NCBI GenBank assembly: GCA_013398955.1
Contig: VWPU01005012.1
Location: 186,580 to 250,579 of the forward strand
Origin: Callaeas wilsoni
Lineage: Eukaryota > Chordata > Aves > Passeriformes > Callaeidae
Reading direction: 5' to 3'
Length of the DNA: 64,000 bases
Positions 38,201 to 51,200 of this stretch are shown in pieces. Numbering within the stretch: the first letter of the stretch is position 1; the number at the start of each line of letters is the position of its first letter. The notes under the pieces were generated by a model, which was not told the DNA's origin, searched no databases, and saw only the letters and a list, made by a program, of their open reading frames with translations. The position numbers and the translations under genes are program-made.

Positions 38201-39762
38201 AGCCGTATCATCCTCAAACAGAAAACAAGGAGTACAAATGTGGGGTCACTCATCTTGAAGTTTTGATGCCAGGCAAGCTAGAAGTAGATACAAGAATATG
38301 GAAACTAAACATAATTTTAGTACACAACGCTGTGCTCCAAGCTACCCGGCAACTGTAAGAAGTCATTTACTCATTATTCACTTATTCTGTGAGCAGGAGG
38401 GAATCTGCTGGGAGACTGACATGATGCAAGTCATAAAACAATCATTGTCGCAAACCTGAGCTGACTCTGCTGGCAGCCTTTCACATTTCATATTTCCAGC
38501 TGTAATTAATGAGCCATTTTCCATAATGCAAATAAAAGATTTTTAAAGCTTTTCTTTGAAGCTTTTTAGCTTCTCTTTTCCAGTTGCATGTTCTCTGAGA
38601 TACAGGAAATGTAGAAATATAAGGTGGAATAACAACAAGATGCAAAAGGCGTAGGAAGTTATGTAAATATGTCTAAAACAAAGAACTTCGCTTGCCTTGA
38701 GACATGTCAGAGTGCATATATTAATTTCACTTACAAATAAAACTGCCTTTCCTGCAGCTAAGTTAAATTTGAGCCAATGCTTCACTTCACTTTGCATAAA
38801 GGCGAGGATGCCAAGACAATATTCCAGGCATGCAAATCTATAAACCCAGATATCTCAAGACAGAAGTATTGCTTAGGCATCTCTGTGCAGTACATTACCA
38901 AAAAAACACCAAAACCCAAAAATATAAACAACAAAACCCCCTCCCACCAAACCCAAAACAAAACCTGAAAACCCAACAAAGCCATATTTGTATAGCGCCA
39001 AGCACAATCGTAGTGGGTGAAAGGGCGTCCCAAATCTCTTTTTAATAAAAAGCATGGAGGGCACTGAAGAGCTGCTCTCTCTTTCTCTGTGAGTTTTAGT
39101 TTTCATGTTTTCCAAGACTTTTTTACTGAACAGGTCAATCAATTCCCATTTTTCAAGTCAATATTCTCTTGTCTTGAATGTCTTGGGCTGATAAAGCACT
39201 TTCAGGTATTACTTGTTGAGTTTCTCTTTGTGTTCTGCATTTAATATTACTATTGGAAAGCAGAACTCTGCAGCAGTCATTATGGCAAAATTTTTGTCAC
39301 AGCATTCTCTGGAATAAAATAAAAATTTATTGGAAAGTTGATACTTCAGCAATGATGACCCTTTCTGATGGCCCTCTAGATTCAGCAGTATTTTGGAAAG
39401 CAAGAATTTAAAGATCAAGCCTACCAGTGCCAGTCTATTGGTTTTTCTGGCCAGTTTTTCACAACTCACTCTAAAAAGATATTTGATACTTGCATGCAGC
39501 TGCAGTGTCCCAGCTGAAGTGTCACTGAGGAAGAAGAGAGAGAGATTTCTGTTACATTTAAATTCCTGCTGAAGTTTGACCACTTATTCTTTGTAATCTT
39601 TGAACTTGTCTCATGTCAAACTAACCAAACAAGCCCCTCAAACCATCCAGCACATAAAATTGTTTTTATGTCATTATTTTAGGAACCTTTCTGTGGTGCC
39701 TCTTCCTTGCTCAGCTGAGTTGCTCAACATATTTATGACACTGAGCAAGCATTATAAGTCAC
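35243..39762. other. Gene-poor stretch
   Basis: Mostly unique A+T-rich sequence. A TA-rich low-complexity patch lies at about 35650-35693. The frame at 38104-38358 has no supporting splice or domain evidence, and I found no gene. Confidence 0.45.
35650..35693. repeat. TA-rich low-complexity patch
   Basis: Interrupted ATAT runs of the kind 'gatatatatgtgatatatat', followed by 'tatatatatagatatgc'. Confidence 0.8.
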
Positions 39763-39945
39763 AAATCACAGAACTGGTCAGGTTAGAAGGGACCACAGTG
39801 GGTCATCAGGTCCAATCTCCCTGCTCAAGCAGGATCATCCCAGAGCACAGAATGCACCTGGATGGTTCTGGAATATCTCCAGTGAGGGAGACTCCACAAC
39901 CTCTCTGGGCAACCTGTTTCAGTGCTTGGTCACATGCACAGTAAA
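39763..39945 (-). repeat. CR1 LINE 3' fragment, reverse
   Basis: On the plus strand it reads 'aatcacagaactggtcaggt', 'agaagggaccacagtgggtc', 'gtccaatctccctgctcaag' and 'ctccacaacctctctgggca'. This is the reverse complement of a CR1 3' region. It is recognisable over its length but diverged. Confidence 0.88.
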
Positions 39946-41751
39946 GAAGTGTGATATATAGAGAGATATATAAAATACAGCACTTGATACTCAAAGCTTG
40001 AAAAACACTTGAACTTTGAAAGAAACCCAAAAAAACCTCTTCATTTCCAAAGATGAAATTACTTGTCTTTCATTATCTGATACTTCTGGGAGACCTCATC
40101 TTTAGACTTCAGAACCAGAAATATCTGACTACCTTACATCCAGGATGCTTCAGCAGGGCTGGAGATCATCTAGCAGATAAAACAAAGAGATTGTCTGAGA
40201 TTTCTAGACCAATGAGAAATGCTTTTGTGAACTTGAACTTTCAGACACTGACGCAGCAGGAAACCTTCTGAAAATCTCCTCTCACTCTCAAGCACATCAC
40301 CCATTGAGAGGGCAAAGACATCATCATTTGATGGAACTTCTGCTGACTCCATGTTCACTCTTTGCAAGAGGTTCTGGCAAAATATTCAGAAAAGAAGATA
40401 ATTTTTCTGAAACAGGCGGAGTATATGCTTCTATGTCAGGGTGCTTATGCTTCTATGTCAGGGTGCTTATGGCTGTAACTCTAAAAATATAGACAGCTTT
40501 TATATGGAGATCAATTAAAAGAGCGATGCACTTAGACTGAGAGGCAGTGACTTCATAAAACACAGAAAGGCCTAGAACAACACAATCCAGTAATTCTTGT
40601 GAGATTATAGTGTTGCCTTGAATGCATTGTTTAAAAATAATGCAGTACATCTCTGAAGAATATACTCCAACTCCGATTTAATATGAGTTCACTGGTCTCT
40701 ACTCCCAGCTGCTATTTTATAAGAAGAGGCCAATATATTGAGAAAACATTTTAGAAAGCATGAAATACATTACAAGTTGCAGTAAAATAACTGGAACCTT
40801 CTAGGATTTGCTTAATTATGCAATATAGTTAGCCCTTAGTTAGTGATTTAAAACTTAGGTTAAATATATGAGAAAATCCTGCCATTTCACTCAAAATAAA
40901 TAAGATTTTTTTCTTCCACAATAAGCATTTGCTTTTTTTTTTATATTTGAAAACTCCTATATCTTATGATTATGTTGCCCTGCCAAGTTAAGATACTTCA
41001 ATTAAATTGAAACCAGTTAGATTTGCTATAATCAGCAGAGAAAAACAAAATATGAAAAATGAATCTGCAATAAAAAAATTTTTCTTGAGACATTTTATCA
41101 AAATGGTGCTTTTGAAAACTATTAACAACTAAAAAAGGCCAAAAAAGCACATGAAGTCACTCAGGCTGGGAGATCCAGAGGTCCTTTATCACTAAAGGTG
41201 AAACTATAATTTCAACAACAGTTCAGCCATTAAAGCCGTATTTCAAACAGCTAGCTAGCGGTCAAACTCCTTCTGTAACATATTATGGAATAAAGTTATA
41301 GAATTATAGTTATTACAAAATAAAGTACATTTCAAAATGTACAACCAAACATTTGTAGAGGTTTGTGGAAATGAGGTTCATCATGCAGGAGCTTGTGCTG
41401 TGCAGAAGTAAGAGTACAGCCAGTCTGTGCTGGTGACCTGCTAACGCCGTGGTGAACTGGGGGTCTTACAGCAGCCATTTCCAGAAAACACACAGGAAAC
41501 AACATTCATAACCTCTGCTTCAAAAATGCAGGGTGCTGACTGAGAACAAAGTTTGTGGGGCCACATCCATCCTACTGGCCCCACTCCTCTGTGGCTCCTC
41601 TGCAGCCTACATTCCTTCCCCGCCATCACGAGGGAGATAAGCATGGACATCCCACAGGCAAATCTGCACGCTCCACAGAGCGCCCAGAAGACATGGAACA
41701 AGAGAAGGGCTTTGAAGAGGAAAACAACAAAAATTTACATTGGAAAAAGTG
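39946..41751. other. Gene-poor stretch
   Basis: A+T-rich with no element recognised except a 22-bp duplication at 40424-40467. The last 300 bases (about 41440-41751) are richer in G+C and adjoin LTR E, but I cannot identify them. Confidence 0.45.
40424..40467. repeat. 22-bp perfect tandem duplication
   Basis: The unit starting 'tatgcttctatgtcagggtg' occupies 40424-40445 and is repeated exactly at 40446-40467. Perfect identity suggests a recent event. Confidence 0.95.
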
Positions 41752-41757
41752 GCATCC

Positions 41758-42383
41758 TGGCGTCGCTGACTGCTTGACCGCCCGGTGGCCGAGCAGGCGT
41801 CTAGCTTGAAGTGTCCTGGTGGCGAGACAGGGAGAAGCTTTGTGTCTGGTGGCAGCTCCTGCTGGAGCTGTCTGCCTCTGGGCTCACAGTGGAGCTGGCA
41901 GCACTCGATGGGAACTGTAGCGATCGGCACAGGCAAAGGAGGAAAGAGAGACTCAATGTTGCAGCACCCAAGCCTTCATTCCCAACCCGGTGGTCAGGAG
42001 GCCAAGAGGAGGAGCAACAGAAGCGCGCGGCATGACAGTTACACTGTCTTTTAAGGTCGGGGAGGAGAAGGGAGGAACAAAGGGATAAACCAAAAGGGAG
42101 AAGACAAAAGGTGTCAGATATACCATAAAAGGAACAATAGGGAGGGTTTAATTACAATAGACCAATGGGGATTATAGAACTACAGAACTTTCCAGAACTT
42201 AATTGACTACACAACAAGGATATACATAAACATGAAGGGTAGAACCCATGGGTAACTAAAGAAAAAAGATGTTTCTGGAACGAGGGAGGAATAACTAGGT
42301 GGAATGACATCCAGGAGGCTGGAACTTCCACCCACTGGATGCCTTTGTCCATTCTCAGCCCAAAGGTGGGCTGGACCACTGCA
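41758..42383 (-). mobile_element. Probable solo LTR, family E
   Basis: A 626-bp segment that differs in composition from its flanks. On the minus strand it starts 'tgcagtggtccagcccacc' and ends 'cagcgacgcca', giving TG...CA ends. The six bases outside are GCATCC (41752-41757) and ACATCC (42384-42389), a 5-of-6 match that fits a class II-type duplication with one change. A TATA-like 'ttaaaag' lies on the minus strand near 42050. There is only one copy in the window, so the boundaries rest on these ends alone. The 202-codon frame at 42152-42760 crosses its edge and is not a gene. Confidence 0.55.
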
Positions 42384-42389
42384 ACATCC

Positions 42390-42817
42390 TGGAAACGAGG
42401 AAAATTTCTGTCCCACCGTACAGATATCCCGTTGCTGTGAAGCATGAAAAGCAAGCAAAATGCAATTGTAGAGAGGTCTGCTATCCTCACCTTCCTTCTG
42501 CTACTGCATTGCCTCAGTAACTTGCTGGTTTTTAGCATCCCTTCCACACTATTATCTGCACTGTAAGTCAGAGACCCGTGGGTTAGATGTGTTAAGGGAT
42601 TCAGGTTTTGTGGCAGCAGCCATTGCAGTGTCTGCCTTCGTGGTGCCTGGCTGCTGAGTGCCACCTCCCCTGGATTTGTAACACTCAGAGCTGGGAGCAA
42701 GGAGGCTCCAGGGCTCGCTGAGAGACACCACAGAGACGTACCCACCTGAGAGCCCACCACTCATGTGGCCACACCTGAGTCACAGTTAAATTAGCTTCAA
42801 GTCACGCCAGGGGCCAC
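42390..42817. other. Spacer between LTR E and a CR1
   Basis: Moderately G+C-rich sequence with no gene or repeat I can name. The minus-strand frames here run through from LTR E without any domain signature. Confidence 0.4.
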
Positions 42818-43025
42818 TTAGATTGGCTCTTAGGAAAAATTGCTTCACTAAAAGGTTTGTCAAGCCCCGGAACAGTCTGCCCAGGGAAGTGGTTGAGTCA
42901 CCAGCCCTGAAGGTATTGAAAAACATGTGTAGATGTAGCACTTAGGGACAGGGTTTATGGTGGACTTGGAAGTGCTAGGCTTACGGCTTGACTTGATCTT
43001 AAATGTCTTTTCTAACCTCGAGGAT
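42818..43025 (+). repeat. CR1 LINE 3' fragment
   Basis: The segment shows forward CR1 blocks: 'gcttcactaaaaggtttgtc', 'ggaacagtctgcccagggaa', 'gtggttgagtcaccagccct' and 'cttgacttgatcttaaatgt'. The last octamer repeats of the 3' end are not clear, so the right boundary is approximate. Confidence 0.85.
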
Positions 43026-46000
43026 TTTGTGAGGATTAGCATCAGGTTGGAACTTCTAGCCTGGAGTCCTCTCCTGCACTGCAGGTGTACATTGTACTCA
43101 GCCCTGTGTAACACAGAGAAAAGTCATTGTCTGTGTGACAGGGAAGCAGGAGTCTTCCATTTTAGCCAAATTACTAAATTGTGTACAGGTCTCGCTTGGT
43201 CTCCCAGCCATCCTGCTGCAGGTTTTATGCTCAGGATGTTCCTCTCCCTTCCTGTCGCAGTCATATTCCTGGGCAAAAAGGGATTAAAAAATCAGTGGAA
43301 TAGAGAGAAGCTGCCTAATCTTTTAACCAGTGACCGGGAAACTTGATCAGAAGTATAGAGACTTGGTTTCTAACCACTGCTCTAACAGCTATTTGTGGGC
43401 ACAGAAACAAAATACTTAATACTTGGTGAACAGAAGTACAAAAATCTGTATGTCTAAAGAGCTAGCTTAAGGAATGGCAAGTAAGGATCAAAATTTAGGG
43501 TTTAATATGTGAAATTACTCAGTCTCATTTAGGGATCCTCAAACCTTTATGAATTTGGGTAAATAATGGCAGACCTGAACCACAGGCCCTTCAGATCGAG
43601 TTACCAGACTTGCCTTCCCCTGCACCAGCCCTGCAGATAACCATGTTAAATGCAAAAGTGTATTCATTCCTGCAACAACAGTGCTCTATTTGTCAAACTA
43701 TAATAAACTATAACAATAATGAATAATTATAGTATTACTAAAACTACTACTAATAATAACTCTATTTGTTTATTTCCTAAATAACTATCCAGCTTCACAT
43801 GGCCACTGCAGTGGCTGCCCACAGCCTTAGACACTGTCATGCAGTAATGTGCACACCCTTACCTGGGAGGATGACAATAATCTCAGACCATGAACAGCTT
43901 CATTTCACAGCGTGACTTCCTCCATATTCCCACTAAAATACTTCCCAAGTTTCTGATACATGCAACTACCTTTGGAGACACATTGGTTTATTGTTTTATT
44001 TTTTAGGGATTCACAAAAATAGAAGCACATAAAATTTTGCCAACTTTTGTCTAAAAGGAAAGAAATCACATTATTGAGTCAGTGCATGAAACAAAGTTAT
44101 ACAGAAAATCAAATAAAAAAATAACAACATCTGAATCATCTGCCGCAGTTTTTCCACCACTTTTTTGGATATATTTGGTGGTCACAAAGACTCCAGGGTT
44201 TTGCTGAAACCCCTTCTCTTCTGGTCCCTGCAGCCAAGTTACATCTGTCTTTCTCTGATAATCAAAGAAAGGCTGTTTGTATCTTTTTCCTTTTATAAGT
44301 ACCAGTGCCCTTTTTCAGGCAATGTCCTTTGCTACCCAGGAATCAGTTTGGTCATCTGTTTCTTGGCTACCTGCTCATCTGGCAGAATATTATTTGCCTG
44401 TCCTTCATCCAAGGATAACAAACTCCTAGTTTTACAGCCGTGTGCTAAATACAAGTTTTTCCCACCAGCCCTATGTGTGCCAAATCAAAACAAGGAGGTT
44501 ATGTTGCGGATAGGGAAGCAAACATCAGACACAGGTGGATAAAGATGCATTTAGCCACACACAGACCCACCACATCAAACATGGATGCAAAGTCAACAGG
44601 TTTCACTGGCAAATTGATTTTGTTTAAGCTTTTGGTAAAGGGTGAGTCTCCCACCAATGTCAAAACTTAACACCAGCCAAACCTCATCCTTTTATAAAAC
44701 ACAAATACTGACAAAACTGGGAACAACAGATTGAAAAAGTTTTGCTCTCTTAATCCAGCAGCATCTGAAAACAAAATCCTGAAACTTCTCTGCAGACCTC
44801 AGGCACAGAGCTCGTAAGAACAAAAACTGCTGTTAAAAAAGAATTTAAACTAATTGCCCCTGGTGACAGGATGTGAGGTGCTGTTATATAAAACCATGCC
44901 TGTCTCCTGATGAAATCAGTGTCCATGTTCTTCTGTGAATGTATTTGCATTTTTAGCCTTCTCTTAATCCACAAAAGAACCTTACATGTATCAAAGTTGC
45001 ATCTTGTCCTTGAATGCTCCTTTATTCTCTAAACTCTCTAGTTTATTTGGTGGTTTATCTGTTGTCTCTGCTTTCTTTGAAGCCTCTTGATACCATCTGT
45101 GAATTTGATTGATGTGTAAGTTTTCTTCTCTTATTATTTTAGGTCATTTATACAGAAGTGAGTATTAGGCTCGACAGTAATCCCTAGTGAGCTCCACTTT
45201 GCTATTTTACCCCTCATAGCTGCTTTGGTTTCTGATTTTTCAGTCTTTTTTTTTATTAAAACTGCAAGTATTACTGTGGGGTTTTTTAAGGATTTTTTAA
45301 AATTTGATTTCCTTGTTGAAAGTCTCAGATTTTTGCAGAAAGTTTTTTCCTTTACTTAGTACAAGTGGAAATGAATCAAAGAAAGGAACCAAGTTTGTTG
45401 GGCTTCTCTTCAGCCCATGTGGCCTGTAGCATATCTGGTTATATATGACTGCTTACATAACAAAGAGTTCTGTATTTGCTGTACTGTAAAGGCAGTATAT
45501 ACATTTCTATATATAGCATACTTCCATACATACTGCATGGAAGTTTAGATTTATAGGACTTATCCACAGCATAATAAAGGTTTCCTTTTCACTCATTATA
45601 ATGACAGCTGCTTACTCCTGCTTATTTGAAGATATGGAATTTTGCTATCAGAAGAGGACCTGGAATTCCTGTTCATTATCACTTCTTCCTCCAGGCAAGA
45701 TGGAAAGAGAACCAGCTCAATATTTATATGTTTCTTTATAAAAACTTTCTTGGTATAAAACTTAAAATAAATAAGGGGCAACTTCCTGTTCTAGAAAAAA
45801 ATGCAAACTAATTTTTTAATATTTCCAGCCAAACATTAAGCATTAATTAATTAAACACCATAAAAAGGAGTTTAATGCTGGTCACATACAGCTTTCTCCT
45901 CTAGAATAACACCCTCTTAAAATAACTTTCCACCATGAAGCAGAGAGCACAGAAAATGTTCGATAGCCAAATCAGCCAGAACCTTCCTTGCTGTTCACAT

Positions 46001-47607
46001 TACCTTGTGCCTTGTTCAGTGTCACCATGAGATGACAGTACAGAAAACACTCCACTCTGGCAAGTGGATGACCACAGGTAATCGCAGGATTCAGGGATGG
46101 AAATTATGTGCATCTCCCTGTCCTTACAGTCACCTCTACTTAAAATTTTCAAGTTATTTATCAGAGGCAAAGGTGCTGACTTCATTTTGCTCTGTATCAT
46201 TTCAGCTGAAGCACAATAAATGTTATAAGATGACTGAAAAAATACCTAACACAACTCTGCATTCAAGGAAATGGTGCCATCAAAACCAGGAGAGAGAATT
46301 TTTTAAAAAAAATATTTTGACTGATTTGCCTCTTGTGCTTTCAGGTCTGCCACTCATAACTCCACAAGGCTTGTCAAACTCACTTTTCTAAGATGAAAAT
46401 GTGAATTTTCTTCTTGTTCTGCTCTGAGATGAAATCAAAGAAAATGGAGGTGACTTCTGTAATCTTTCAATACACTAAATGTTTCTCCCTCTGCAGTTGA
46501 ACAGCATAATTAAGAAGTCCTCATTTAGAGTTTGAAACTTTAATCATGGTTGTACTCATAAAATCCTCTCTGGTTTGATGGGCTTTATATTACTTCTCCT
46601 TGAGTGAACCCCAAACTGATTACTTGACAGGGAGCATTATCTAATTAATTATTTAGACGAAAAACTACCAAATTACACACAGAGATTGAGCAGCATATGG
46701 TGATCCAGTTTTAATCTTCTAATCCAGAGTTCAAATCCCAGGTGGGGACTACAATTTTCTGAATATTAATCTAATTGCACCTCTACTGTCCCAGAAAATG
46801 AGTTTCTTGTCCTTATGAATTTTTCATTATTTCATCTGTGGTGAGAGAGAAGCCTACATCCATCGCAGTTTGGAAAGCATGTACTACATGTCCACAAACT
46901 CCACTTGTTCACCCTATTTCTGAGCAGCTCCTCTGCATTTCTTTTCCTTCTTGGCCCATAACACTGACTTCCATCATCGCCCCTACAATGAAGCCCTCAG
47001 CACTTGTTTGCCAAGGCATCAAGTGCTCTACTCTGGACACACAAGTCTCCATCACTCCTCTTCAATGCAGGAAGCCAAATTTCTTATGATTTCCTTTCAT
47101 CTATGCTCAGTACAAAGGTGCCCCATATGGACTTAAGGAAGCATAATTGGGGTTTTGAGATTTTTTAGCTCTGATGACTACTCACAAATCTATTTCTTAA
47201 AGTAACCAAACACTTGAACAGCTAAATTAGGATTCAACTGATTCCAAATACAAGTGTTGCTGCATCGTTTTCTTTTTTTTTTAACATAGCCTAAAGATAA
47301 ATTGACTTCAAAATTGTTTACATATATAAAAAAAAAGCACATAAACAGGGAGACTCAAAACACTGCTTCAAAGCGTACTGTTATGTTTTTCACCGAAATG
47401 TCTGTGCATATGACAAACACAGTGTCAAACAGACTAGAATTTGCGTGGCCTTAAGCTTAAGGACAGAAATAAAGTATTTAGAAAAATGTATACTCAGAAT
47501 GAACTCCTTTCAATGCCCTGCAGTCTCTTCATCAGAGCTTCATAAATGGTCCAAAATCCAGCCTACTGCTAATCCTAAGGAAAGCCGCATAAAAGCCCAC
47601 GCTGCGA
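43026..47607. other. Gene-poor stretch
   Basis: A+T-rich unique sequence. No element, exon or RNA gene was recognised. The frames at 44165-44542 and 46005-46391 have no recognisable domains. Confidence 0.45.
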
Positions 47608-47949
47608 TGTTGTGGTGACTGAAGCAACCACAGGAACACTCAGGGGGCTACATGGCCCAGATAAAGAGGTTTGGTGGGCTGGCTCCAAAGGTTAAATCCC
47701 CCTCTGTAAGAATGGCTTCTCCCATTGAATTCCTGTGACCTGATGTAGGCTCGGTCTGTCTGATTGACAGTGGACAGACACCCCTTGCGTCTCCTAAGAA
47801 AAGGTAGCCAAACCTGCCCTGCCCTTCCCTTCTTCCTATAGGTCACTGCTATGCCATCCCCGCCCCCTTCCCTGTACCCCTTTTAAGCCCACTTGGGCTA
47901 CCACCTCTCTCTCTTCGCTTCCGGTCCCCTTTGAGGGAGTTTCTACAAT

Positions 47950-48076
47950 AAACCCTTGGAATACCGGCCAAAGAAGCTGCCTCTCTCATTTGTTTCTGAT
48001 CACACATGGGCTNAAACCCTTGGAATACCGGCCAAAGAAGCTGCCTCTCTCATTTGTTTCTGATCACACATGGGCT
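47950..48076. repeat. Exact 63-bp direct repeat separated by the gap base
   Basis: Positions 47950-48012 and 48014-48076 are identical, with a single N at 48013 between them. The unit starts 'aaacccttggaataccgg' and ends 'cacacatgggct'. The sister LTR at 28087-28636 shows no such duplication. This is best read as two contig ends that overlap by 63 bases and were joined through a token gap instead of being merged. Confidence 0.9.
48013..48013. other. Assembly gap (single N)
   Basis: This is the only ambiguous base in the window. It lies exactly at the junction of the two identical 63-bp segments inside LTR D2. Confidence 0.95.
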
Positions 48077-48247
48077 ATCTATAAGCCCCAGGCGCGCTAG
48101 GCTACGTGCCTTCCGCCTTCCACCGCACGGGCGTGGAAACTGCTAGCGAGGTACCAAAGGTGCCACAGGGTGCTCTCCCTTTGTGTTGGGCACCTCTGGA
48201 CAAGCTGCAGCTATCCCAGCCCGGCCAGTGTCCGGTGTACTAATATA

Positions 48248-51200
48248 CTGCAGCCAGTACCTGCACTCAATCCCTTTCACAGCACTATATGGACCACACG
48301 CCCATCTAATTCACCAGCTGTTCTCCCAAATCTAAACACTGCCTTACAGTGTCTCTTCTAGCCACCAACCCTGAGGCAATTTCCCTCCAAGCCAGGTGGA
48401 GGTAGGCAAGGGCAGCCTCACAACAAGGCAGTCTGTGTGTTGCTACCCGTCCCTAAGGTGTCATTGACTACTTAAATCCCCACATGTGGCTTCAATCCAT
48501 GAAGTGCCAAAAGCACAGCTGCTCTCACACTGATACAACAGGCTAGGTGAGAAAAGTGGCAAAATTGAACCCAGCTCACACTCTCTATTGGTTTTGCATC
48601 ACAAGCTCCTGAGCTGAAAAGTGATGATTGATGTGAGTAATTAAAAACTGTGATTGGTATGGGACTGAAGAATGCAGTCCCACCACAAGAAGGATGTTTG
48701 AGCTGGGGTTTATTTCTCCCTAAGCAGCGCTGTCTTTCACAGTGCTTTAGTAAGAACTGCTATGGGGTGCTCTGCACAGAGTCTCTGCTGCAGGATCTGA
48801 GAAAGCACAGGTTTCCCTGACTGCCTGCACCTGCCAGCACGACACCAGCAACCGTGGGCTAAATGTTGCAGCAGAGGCAGGTAAAACCATAGTGTTGATC
48901 CTACCTACTCTGTGCTTGTTGTTTGCCTGCTTTCAACTGCACATTGTGCACACATTAACCAGTTATTTGCCAGCTCTCTTCCTCCACAACTAACAGTTAT
49001 TCTTCATGTGTGCTGTGCATTTATTTTTTCCAAGTTTCTATCCTTCCTCTCATGCCACAGGTCTCTGAATGCTCTTGTAATAACTAGATAGAGTAACAGC
49101 CAACCTCTCCTGGGCTTGGAGCGAGAGTGATTTATATTTACAAAAATACCCTACATAAAGGAGAGCAAAACCATGAAGTAAAAGCTCTACAATGCTCCAA
49201 GTCAGTTTAAATTTATAATACTACATGGAGAGACCCCCTCATGTAAATGTATGCCTAAGCATCTGTGTTGAGCTCTCGACTCTAGATTCTCTCTCTAAGC
49301 AGAGAGCAGGTGGTGTGCCTCAAGAGCCTGTGTTCCACATCCACTTCAGGGCAAGATCAGCCACACCCTGAAGTATTACTTCTTTCCAAGGACTACGGAA
49401 GTTGTTCAGACAAGAGTATCTCAGATCAATCATCCCTATTTGCTGGGCTGAATCCTACCCTATATGCTTGAGCAGCACCAGAAAAAATAAGTTTGGGGGC
49501 ACTGTTAGGTTGGGGGCTTTTTTCGGCTCTTTACAAGAAGAATCCAAAATTTCAGATTTGTAGTGGGACTTTAGCCCACTCCAAATGCTCATAGCCTGGG
49601 CCTGGTATTTCACAGATAAATTATTTCCTGGTAATTTATATAGGCTGGTGGCAAGGCAGTACTAAAAGTATGCAAAATAAAAAAAGAAACCAAGAGCTGT
49701 ATGGGGAAATCAGAATAAGTAAGTGGAAATAGCACTCTCTAGCTCAATGAGAAAGAAAATCCTTCCTGTGGCTCTCGCGGCCCTTTCTGTGCAGTGAGAC
49801 AGTGTTAGGAGCAATCTAAAAGGAGGCTTCACACAACAGGGTCTGTAGAGTGCACAGCTAAACTTCTGAGGAGGAGTAGGCACCAAACCCAGATCTCCCA
49901 TTGTCTAACCAACCCTTAAAGCAGTGTATCTAAAGGACTTGCCACAGTATTTCCAGCCTGCTCCTCCTGCCACAGCAGCTGCTCTTGCTGGAACACTGGT
50001 TGCACTGCCACTGGCGAAATGCACGTGTCCTCCGGCAGATTCAAGCGCGAAACTGGTGCTCAATCTGTACATCCCACATGGCCTTGCAAGCCTGCCAGCG
50101 GTGCTAAAAGCTGAGTTTGTCTTTTTAATATCTAAATAACTTTACTGGAGAAAACTTAGGCAACTACAGCCATACAGACGGCTGCGCTAGATTTAGAAAA
50201 AGAAAGGATTTGTGGATTGCTCTTTTTAGCTTATCTGATCTCAGCCTGTATTTTTCTTTAGATACCTACTACCCTTGACAGAGCTGGACCTAAGGTAACA
50301 GCAACAACTTACCTTGCCACAACAAGAGAGAGACAAATAATTCAATGAGTGGGTCTAACAACATAAACAACATATGAAGTTTGCACATACCACATAGAAA
50401 CAGTAGAGTTCTCATCTAACTTATTTTCTTCTGATGCATGATTTCATCAACTTCATCATCGTGCACAGCATAATTCTGTTACTATGGTAAACAATTTATA
50501 TCTCTCATTTTATTAATAGTCATTCCAAACAATTAAAAAATTCAATCTACAAATTTAGGTTGATGCCTTTGGCAAAGGCAGCCTGTTTTGCCGATTAGCA
50601 GATATAAGTGTTCTACCCGAAAAACCTCACTATCCGAGGCTTGTGTTTTGTTCGCACAGATGTTCACAAATAAATTCAGTCTATGATTATTTTCAGATTA
50701 ATGACATCCTGCTCTATTACAGCATTGCCAAATCATCCTTTTATTGCCAGTCCTGCAAGGTTTTGTGTTTGTTTTTTTTTTTAAAACTCCAACTCTAAAA
50801 GACACATGATTAGTCAAAACCCTCAGTTTTCCTTCCTAAAGTCTCAAGCAAGCCTTGTCACAAGCTTGACTCATGTTACCTTAGGGGCCCAAAGAAGTTA
50901 ATTGTCACATTTTCTTAACCACTTTCAAGACTTTTAAGGGTCTGACTCATGATTTCTAATGCCTACAAGTTGGCAATACCGCACATACATTACATGTGTC
51001 ATATCATCCATATGCCAGTAAATAAAATCTTTATGAAATGTCCAATTAGTTACTATTCACCCTGTTCATAATAAATGATTTTTTAAAATAATATTCAACT
51101 CTCTGGTGCCAAATAAGTTATATCACTGCAGTAGTCACTCACAGCAACAGAAAATAAATTCCTCATTAATCTGATTAAAAACAATTAGTAAAATCTACCT

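Larger units (their letters stand above)
47608..48247 (+). mobile_element. Solo LTR, family D copy 2, with assembly duplication
   Basis: The element starts 'tgttgtggtgactgaagc' and ends 'tccggtgtactaatata', matching both ends of the D copy at 28087-28636 in the opposite orientation. AATAAA is at 47947-47952. Flanking hexamers are CTGCGA (47602-47607) and CTGCAG (48248-48253), a 4-of-6 match compatible with an eroded duplication. The measured 640 bp includes a duplicated 63-bp segment plus one N. Without them the length is 576 bp, close to the sister copy. The minus-strand frame at 47640-47846 is not a gene. Confidence 0.82.

Noticed and set aside
42152..42760. 202-codon minus-strand reading frame
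   Set aside because: It crosses the predicted boundary of LTR E and has no recognisable domain or splice context.
49924..50139. G+C-richer plus-strand frame with alanine-rich peptide
   Set aside because: It is short, has no splice sites that would place it in a gene, and shows no recognisable motif.
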